From an uncultured Burkholderiales bacterium (GTDB lineage: Bacteria > Pseudomonadota > Gammaproteobacteria > Burkholderiales > Thiobacillaceae), in NCBI GenBank assembly GCA_937949525.1, contig CALEDT010000062.1, positions 1 through 32,261 on the forward strand: DNA of 32,261 nt. The letters are read 5' to 3'. The position numbers and the translations under genes are program-made. This document shows, piece by piece, positions 26,892 to 32,261 of this stretch (positions are counted from its first letter, which is position 1; the number at the start of each line of letters is the position of its first letter). The notes beneath the pieces were generated by a model, which saw only the letters and a program-made list of their open reading frames with translations, had not been told where the DNA came from and did not search any database.

Positions 26892-28175
26892 ATGACGTCT
26901 GTAGTGGCGACCAACCAGACCATACTGGTCGTGGGCGGCGGCATTTCCGGCATGACGGCGGCGCTGGAAGCGGCCGAAACCGGAAAGCAAGTCGTGCTGG
27001 TGGAGAAGAACCCGTACCTGGGCGGCCGCACCGTCCAGCTCTACCGGTACTTCCCCAAGATGTGCCATCCCACCTGCGGCCTGGAGATCAATCTGCGCCG
27101 CCTCAAGGCCAATCCCCGCATCCAGGTGTTGACCCTGGCCGAAGTCACCGGCATCCGCGGCGGACGGGGCAACTACAGCGTCTCGGTCAAGTTGAAGCCG
27201 CGCTACGTCAACGAGAATTGCACGGCCTGCGGCGAATGTGGCAAGGCGGTGGAGACCGAGATCGCCGACGCCTTCAACTACAACCTGGGCAAGATCAAGG
27301 CGGCCTATCTGCCGTCCAACATGGCCTACCCGCAGCGCTACGTGATCGATGCCAGCATCATCGGCACGCCCGACGCCGAACGGGCCAAGGCGGCGTGCAA
27401 GTACGGTGCGGTGGACTTGGACGACAAGGAAGAGGTGATCACGCTGAACGCGGGCGCCATCGTCTGGGCCACCGGCTGGAAGCCGTATGACGCCGAGAAG
27501 ATCGTCTACTACGGCTATGGCCGCTTCCCCAACGTCGTCACCAACGTCGAGTTCGAGCGCCTGGCCGATCCGCACGGCCCCACCGGCGGCAGGATCCTGC
27601 GCCCGTCGGACGGCAAGGAGGCGAAGAACGTCGCCTTCATCCAGTGCGCCGGCTCGCGCGACGAGAACCACCTGCGCCACTGCTCGCGCTTCTGCTGCAT
27701 GGGGTCGCTGAAGCAGACCCATTACGTGCAGGAAGCCTATGGCGACGCTGGCAAGTCGACCATCTACTACATCGACATCCGCGCCATCGACCGCTTCGAG
27801 GACTTCTACCAGAAGGTCAAGGCCAACCCCAACGTGCGCTTCGTGAAGTCGAAGGTGGCGCGCATCACCGAGGACAAGGACGGCAATCCGGTGTGCAACG
27901 GCGTCGATGTCGAGGGTTACAAGCGCTATGCCACGGCGCACGATCTGGTCGTGCTGGCCCTGGGCATGGAGCCCTCGGTCAAGGGCGTGGACATTCCCGC
28001 CGAGGTGATGAGCGATTCCTCCGGCTTCGTCATGGCCGATCCGGCCAACGCCGGCATCTTCGGCGCCGGCTGCGCCACCAACGCGCTGGATGTGAACCGC
28101 GCGGTGCAGAGCGCCACCGCCGCGGCGCTGCGTGCCATCCAGGTCGTCAACAAAGTCGCCCGCGCGGAGGCTTGA
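26892..28175 (+). CDS. qmoA: QmoA, HdrA-like flavoprotein subunit
   Basis: The 427-residue product is a soluble FAD protein of the quinone-interacting membrane-bound oxidoreductase complex, which exchanges electrons with APS reductase. It has an FAD site GGGISG (15-20), the motif YFPKMCHPTCGLEIN (Cys58, Cys62), and CAGSRD plus CSRFCCMGSLKQ (Cys252, 264, 268, 269). The ferredoxin motif is incomplete: Cys110, 113 and 116 remain but residue 120 is Val, and only Cys169 is left in the second motif region. GGAGG at 26881-26885 sets the start; an upstream ATG (26853) lacks support. Confidence 0.93.
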   Translation: MTSVVATNQTILVVGGGISGMTAALEAAETGKQVVLVEKNPYLGGRTVQLYRYFPKMCHPTCGLEINLRRLKANPRIQVLTLAEVTGIRGGRGNYSVSVKLKPRYVNENCTACGECGKAVETEIADAFNYNLGKIKAAYLPSNMAYPQRYVIDASIIGTPDAERAKAACKYGAVDLDDKEEVITLNAGAIVWATGWKPYDAEKIVYYGYGRFPNVVTNVEFERLADPHGPTGGRILRPSDGKEAKNVAFIQCAGSRDENHLRHCSRFCCMGSLKQTHYVQEAYGDAGKSTIYYIDIRAIDRFEDFYQKVKANPNVRFVKSKVARITEDKDGNPVCNGVDVEGYKRYATAHDLVVLALGMEPSVKGVDIPAEVMSDSSGFVMADPANAGIFGAGCATNALDVNRAVQSATAAALRAIQVVNKVARAEA

Positions 28176-28179
28176 GAAA

Positions 28180-30441
28180 ATGGCTGAAACGAAAACTGCT
28201 GCTTACATCTGCAAGGGCTGCGAACTGGGTGTCCGCCTCGACACGGCCGCGCTGGCCAAGGTGGCCACCAAGTCCGGCAAGATGAACATCGTGCGCGAGC
28301 ACGACTTCCTGTGCTCCGCCGACGGCGTGGCCATGATCCGCAACGACATCGACAACGAGGGCGTCACCCACGCCGCCATCTGCGCCTGCTCGCGCCGCGC
28401 CAAGACCGAGGCGTTCAATTTCCCCACCATCGCGATGAGCCGCGGCAACCTGCGCGAGGGCGTGATCTGGATCCGCCCGGATACCGAAGAGGCACGCGAG
28501 ACCACGCAGGAAATGGCCGAAGACTACGTACGCATGGCCTGTGCCGAAGTCAAGGCCATGACCGTGCCGCCGGGCAACCAGAAGACCGGCACGGTCAAGA
28601 CCCTGCTGGTGGTCGGCGGCGGCATGTCCGGCATGACCGCGGCGCTGGAAGCGTCCAAGGCCGGTTACAAGGTGGTGCTGGTGGAAAAAACCGGCGCGCT
28701 GGGCGGCTGGGCCGCCCGGCTGCACAAGCGCGTGCCGACGCGCGAACCGTTCAAGTCGCCCGAGGACAATGGCGTGGCGGATCTCATCGCCCGCATCGAG
28801 GCGGACGCCAACATCAAGGTCTACCTCAACGCCACCATCGCCAAGACCGATGGCGCACCCGGCCGCTTCAAGGTCGAGATCGCGGTCGAATCCGGCGGCA
28901 TCGCGCAGGAAGACATCGGCGCCATCATCCAGGCCACTGGTTTCAACCTGTACGATGCCGGCAAACTGCCGGAATTCGCCTATGGCAAAACCCCCAACGT
29001 GGTCGATCAGGCCGGCCTTGAAGCCTTGGCCAGGGCGGCCGCCGCCGAAGGCAAGCCGATCTGCCGGCCGTCCGACGGCCAGCCGGTCAAGTCCGTGGTG
29101 TTCGTGCAGTGCGCCGGTCAGCGCGATGCCAGCGGCACCCACCTACAGTACTGCTCCGGCTTCTGCTGCAATACCAGCATCAAGCAGGCCATGTACTTCA
29201 AGGACAGCAACCCGGATATCGACACCGTCGTGCTGTTCACCGACCTGCGCACGCCCGGTAACGGCGAGGACTTCTACCGTGCCGCGCAGAACCGCGGCGT
29301 GATCTTCTCCAAGGGCGTGGTCTCGCAAGTGGTGCCCAACGGCAATGCCTGCACGGTCAAGTTCAAGGATCTGATCCTCAACGAGGACACCCAGGCCGAG
29401 GCCGATCTGGTGGTGCTGGCCACCGGCGTGGTGCCCAATTCCGGCGTCAACATCGAAGCCGTCGCTGCACCGGCGGAAGGCGACGGCGAGGGGGGCGAAG
29501 GCGATGCGCCCAAGGAAGTCGTGGCCACCATCAAGCCCGAATCCATCCTCAACCTGACCTATCGCCAGGGGCCGGACATGCCCCAGTTCAAGCACGGCTT
29601 CACCGATTCGCATTTCATCTGCTTCCCCTACGAAACCCGCCGTACCGGGATCTACTCGGCCGGCCCGGTACGCCGGCCGATGGACATCGCGCAGGCGCAG
29701 GAAGACGCCACCGGTGCTGCGATGAAGGCCATCCAGGCGATGGAGAATGCCGGTCTCGGCAAGGCCGCGCATCCGCGTGCCGGCGATCTGTCCTTCCCCA
29801 CGGTGCGTCTGGAAGGCTGCACGCAGTGCAAGCGCTGCACGGTGGAATGCCCGTTCGGCGCCATCGACGAGGACGAGAAGCGCTTCCCGCTGTTCAACGA
29901 ATCGCGTTGCCGCCGCTGCGGCACCTGCATGGGTGCCTGCCCGGTGCGCGTGATCTCGTTCGAGAATTACTCGGTCAACACCGTCGGCGCGCAGATCAAG
30001 GCCGTGGACGTACCGGACGAGTTTGCGGAAAAACCGCGCATCCTGATCCTGGCCTGCGAGAACGACGCCTATCCGGCGCTGGACATGGCCGGCATGAACC
30101 GTCACGAGTACGACCCCTACGTGCGCGTAATTCCGGTGCGTTGTCTGGGCTCGGTCAATACCATCTGGATCACCGACGCGCTCAACGGCGGCTACGACGG
30201 CGTCATGCTGATGGGCTGCAAGCACGGCGAGGAGTACCAGTGCCACTTCGTCAAGGGGTCCGAACTGGGCCGGTATCGCCTGTCCAAGGTGGGTGACACG
30301 CTCAAGGGCATGAACTTGGAGACCGAACGCGTGAAGGATCTGGAAGTCGCGATCACCGACATCGCCACGTTGCCGCAGAAGATCAACGAGTACGCCGAGT
30401 TGATCAAGTCCTTCCCGCCGTCCCCGTTCAAGGGCTTCTAA
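28180..30441 (+). CDS. qmoB: QmoB, HdrA-like flavin/iron-sulfur subunit with MvhD domain
   Basis: The 753-residue product has an N-terminal cysteine cluster domain (Cys11, 14, 45, 68, 70), an HdrA-type FAD domain (GGGMSG at 146-151) and CAGQRD with a CCNTSIKQ segment. Two complete 4Fe-4S motifs follow (Cys547/550/553/557 and 577/580/583/587). A C-terminal MvhD-like domain holds Cys626, 655, 680 and 688. It likely relays electrons between QmoA, its partner enzyme and HdrCB. CGGAGG inside the end of qmoA precedes the ATG at 28180. An acidic glycine-rich loop lies near residue 435-445. Confidence 0.94.
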   Translation: MAETKTAAYICKGCELGVRLDTAALAKVATKSGKMNIVREHDFLCSADGVAMIRNDIDNEGVTHAAICACSRRAKTEAFNFPTIAMSRGNLREGVIWIRPDTEEARETTQEMAEDYVRMACAEVKAMTVPPGNQKTGTVKTLLVVGGGMSGMTAALEASKAGYKVVLVEKTGALGGWAARLHKRVPTREPFKSPEDNGVADLIARIEADANIKVYLNATIAKTDGAPGRFKVEIAVESGGIAQEDIGAIIQATGFNLYDAGKLPEFAYGKTPNVVDQAGLEALARAAAAEGKPICRPSDGQPVKSVVFVQCAGQRDASGTHLQYCSGFCCNTSIKQAMYFKDSNPDIDTVVLFTDLRTPGNGEDFYRAAQNRGVIFSKGVVSQVVPNGNACTVKFKDLILNEDTQAEADLVVLATGVVPNSGVNIEAVAAPAEGDGEGGEGDAPKEVVATIKPESILNLTYRQGPDMPQFKHGFTDSHFICFPYETRRTGIYSAGPVRRPMDIAQAQEDATGAAMKAIQAMENAGLGKAAHPRAGDLSFPTVRLEGCTQCKRCTVECPFGAIDEDEKRFPLFNESRCRRCGTCMGACPVRVISFENYSVNTVGAQIKAVDVPDEFAEKPRILILACENDAYPALDMAGMNRHEYDPYVRVIPVRCLGSVNTIWITDALNGGYDGVMLMGCKHGEEYQCHFVKGSELGRYRLSKVGDTLKGMNLETERVKDLEVAITDIATLPQKINEYAELIKSFPPSPFKGF

Positions 30442-30451
30442 GGAGATTGCG

Positions 30452-31093
30452 ATGAGCGATTTGAATCAGCAGATGGCCAACCGCTACAAGAACAATTTCC
30501 TCAAGGAGATCGAGGAACAGGCGGAAATGGGCGAGTGGGTCAAGATGTGCATGCAGTGCGGCCTGTGCTCCGGTTCCTGCCCGACCAATTTCCAGGCGGG
30601 CTGGGACCACCCGCCGCAGGAGATTTTCATGATGATCCGTGCCGGCAAGCGCGACGAGGTGCTGTCGTCCGGCTCCATGTGGATGTGCACCTCCTGCTAC
30701 AACTGCTACGTGCGCTGCCCGCGCAAGGTGCCGGTCACCCACGTCATGCACGGCATCGCCGAGTACGCCTACCGCATCGGCCGCGCGCCCAAGAACCAGC
30801 CCACCCAGCACCTTTCCAAGACCTTCTGGGACAACGCCACCAAGCACGGCCGCGTCAACGAGGTCAAGCTCACGCAGTCGCTGTACTTCAAGGACGGCAT
30901 CGGTGCCGGCATCAAGAAGGGCCTGGAGATGAAGGACGTCGCCCTCGGCCTGGTCAAGGCCGGTCGGCTCAACCCCTTGGAAGCGCTGGGCATGGGCCAC
31001 AAGTGCAAGGATGTCGATGGCATCCACAAGATGCTGGCCAAGGCGCGCGAACTCGAAGCGCAGCGCAAGGGCCGCGACAACAAGGGCGCCTGA
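30452..31093 (+). CDS. hdrC: HdrC-like iron-sulfur subunit
   Basis: The 213-residue product has two complete C-x2-C-x2-C-x3-C motifs (Cys33/36/39/43 and Cys79/82/85/89) that bind two 4Fe-4S clusters, as in heterodisulfide reductase subunit C. There is no membrane segment, so it is not the HdrC/HdrE fusion that makes up QmoC. A basic helical C-terminal half follows. AAGGAGA precedes the ATG by a short spacer, and the gene follows qmoB by 10 bases. It probably passes electrons from QmoB to HdrB. Confidence 0.94.
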   Translation: MSDLNQQMANRYKNNFLKEIEEQAEMGEWVKMCMQCGLCSGSCPTNFQAGWDHPPQEIFMMIRAGKRDEVLSSGSMWMCTSCYNCYVRCPRKVPVTHVMHGIAEYAYRIGRAPKNQPTQHLSKTFWDNATKHGRVNEVKLTQSLYFKDGIGAGIKKGLEMKDVALGLVKAGRLNPLEALGMGHKCKDVDGIHKMLAKARELEAQRKGRDNKGA

Positions 31094-31104
31094 GGAGAAC
31101 ACGC

Positions 31105-32001
31105 ATGGCACGCAAGGAATACGCTTTCTATCCCGGCTGTTCGTCCCAGAAGGGCGCATCGGCCTCCAATTACCTGGTTTCGGTCGAGTCCATGTGCAAG
31201 ACGCTGGACATCAAGATGACCGAGATTCCCGACTGGAACTGCTGCGGCGCCTCGGTCAGCTACGCCGAGGCCGGCGAACTGCCGCGCCACGCCATGAACG
31301 CGCGCAACTTCGCACTGGCGGAAACCAACCTGCCCGGACAGGACATCGTCGCCACCTGTGCCGCCTGCTGGCTGGGCGCGCGTGAATCCAAGGAACGTTT
31401 GGAACACAACGACCGGTTGATGGCCGACACCCAGACTGCGCTGAAGGAAGCCGGTTTGCAGATCAAGGTGATCCCGGAAGTGCGTCACATGGTCGAGGTG
31501 CTGATCGAAGACCTGGGCTACGACGAGCTGAAGAAGCCGGTGAAGAAGCCGCTCAACGGCATGAAGTTCGCCGGTTACGTCGGCTGCCAGACCAACCGGC
31601 CGTTCGGCATCAACGGTGAATCGTTCGAGAATCCGCTGTACCTCGACAAACTGATCGAGACCGTGGGCGGCGAAGCGGTGCCCTACGACCAGAAGGTCAC
31701 CTGCTGCGGCGGCGCGCTGGCCTTCTCCGAGCCGGAGAAGGCGCAGGCGCAGATCAAGGACATCATCGAGGCCGCCTACGACGGTGGCGCCGAGATGATC
31801 GTCACCCCCTGCCCGCTGTGTCAGGCCAACGTCGAGGTCTATCAGGGTCAGATCAACAAGCGCTACGGCACCAAGTTCGACATCCCGGTGCTGTACTACT
31901 CGCAGTTGATGACCCTGGCCTATGGCGGCACCGCCAAGGAAGCCGGGCTGAATGGTAACGTGGTGCGGGCGCGCAAACTGGAAGAGTTCGCGGCCAAGTA
32001 A
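31105..32001 (+). CDS. hdrB: HdrB-like subunit with two CCG domains
   Basis: The 298-residue product carries two cysteine-rich CCG domains: Cys12, Cys46-Cys47, Cys85-x2-Cys88 and Cys161, Cys200-Cys201, Cys236-x2-Cys239. In methanogen HdrB such domains bind non-cubane clusters that cleave heterodisulfides. In sulfur and sulfate metabolism the substrate is unsettled (a disulfide or a quinone link). Both copies are complete, so catalytic clusters are likely. GAGGAGA (31092-31098) overlaps the hdrC stop. It is the last gene of the operon. Confidence 0.94.
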   Translation: MARKEYAFYPGCSSQKGASASNYLVSVESMCKTLDIKMTEIPDWNCCGASVSYAEAGELPRHAMNARNFALAETNLPGQDIVATCAACWLGARESKERLEHNDRLMADTQTALKEAGLQIKVIPEVRHMVEVLIEDLGYDELKKPVKKPLNGMKFAGYVGCQTNRPFGINGESFENPLYLDKLIETVGGEAVPYDQKVTCCGGALAFSEPEKAQAQIKDIIEAAYDGGAEMIVTPCPLCQANVEVYQGQINKRYGTKFDIPVLYYSQLMTLAYGGTAKEAGLNGNVVRARKLEEFAAK

Positions 32002-32055
32002 TGGCCGGCCGGTAGGAGGTCCGCTCGCGGACCGAAGCACCGGGGGACCGGTAAC

Positions 32056-32077
32056 AACGGGGGCTGCGGCCCCCGTT
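32056..32077 (+). terminator. Probable terminator of the qmoAB-hdrCB operon
   Basis: AACGGGGGC (32056-32064), a TGCG loop and GCCCCCGTT (32069-32077) form a perfect 9-bp stem. The following sequence TCGTTGGTTG is T-rich but interrupted, so termination may be partial. A 6-bp hairpin (GGTCCG/CGGACC, 32018-32033) lies between it and hdrB. Confidence 0.7.
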
Positions 32078-32099
32078 TCGTTGGTTGTCGTTTCCCTCG

Positions 32100-32261
32100 G
32101 CTGGTCACGATTCAACCTGGAAACCGCAGTTGAACGCGCCCGAGTGTGGGTCTGCCGGGTTGTCTGGCAAGGCGCGACGACGCGCAGGGTCGTTCCCTGC
32201 AAGGAGGAGCAACGCCGCCAGGCGGCCCGGCAGGCGCGCAATCGGGTGCGTAGCGGGCTCA
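32100..32261. other. Structured non-coding stretch at window end, no gene assigned
   Basis: No convincing protein is seen. There is a GCAGGG/CCCTGC hairpin with a 5-nt loop (32184-32200), an AAGGAGG at 32201-32207 and a GCCGCC-A-GGCGGC inverted repeat just after it (32213-32225). A small RNA, an interspersed repeat or the leader of a gene beyond the window are all possible. Confidence 0.3.

Noticed and set aside
30769-32241. 490-codon open frame antisense to hdrC and hdrB
   Set aside because: Both sense genes have complete cysteine motifs and ribosome sites, so the antisense frame is a shadow.

Overview
The window comes from a GC-rich bacterium of the Pseudomonadota. The ribosomal genes follow the order of the S10, spc and alpha operons, and holC-valS linkage and a QmoAB/HdrCB module are also present. 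Together these suggest a sulfur-oxidising beta- or deep-branching gammaproteobacterium. A beta-like lean comes from infA lying between secY and rpmJ, the four-cysteine form of S4 and the GRTGEGR tail of L2. I cannot name the genus from sequence alone.

Positions 1-14216 (+ strand) hold the 3' end of tuf and then an almost gapless run of 27 ribosomal protein genes with secY, infA and rpoA. Good sigma70-type promoters sit before rplN (start of the spc block) and before rpsM (start of the alpha block). A strong intrinsic terminator follows rplQ.

Positions 14314-19317 (+) carry holC, a small unrecognised gene with a 15-bp tandem repeat, valS and an MscS-type channel gene. The channel gene overlaps, tail to tail, the last gene of a minus-strand operon.

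Positions 25672-19298 (-) form a tight seven-gene operon: exported glutathione peroxidase, CFA-synthase-like methyltransferase, DUF1295 membrane protein, COG2907 flavoprotein, DUF1365 protein, a second CFA synthase and a short CbiX/SirB chelatase. A MerR regulator with a cobalamin-binding domain of CarH/LitR type is transcribed divergently (25771-26682). The 98-bp divergent region contains a near-consensus promoter and two near-identical TGTCyTGGACAA boxes. The simplest reading is a light/B12-sensed programme that modifies membrane lipids and protects them from oxidation, with a chelatase that may feed tetrapyrrole synthesis.

Positions 26892-32001 (+) encode QmoA, QmoB, HdrC and HdrB, a soluble flavin/iron-sulfur electron-transfer complex of the kind that works with APS reductase. 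No membrane QmoC subunit and no aprBA genes are present here. QmoA has lost several cluster-binding cysteines. A GC hairpin with a weak T tract follows hdrB, and the last ~170 bases are structured but have no gene I can support.
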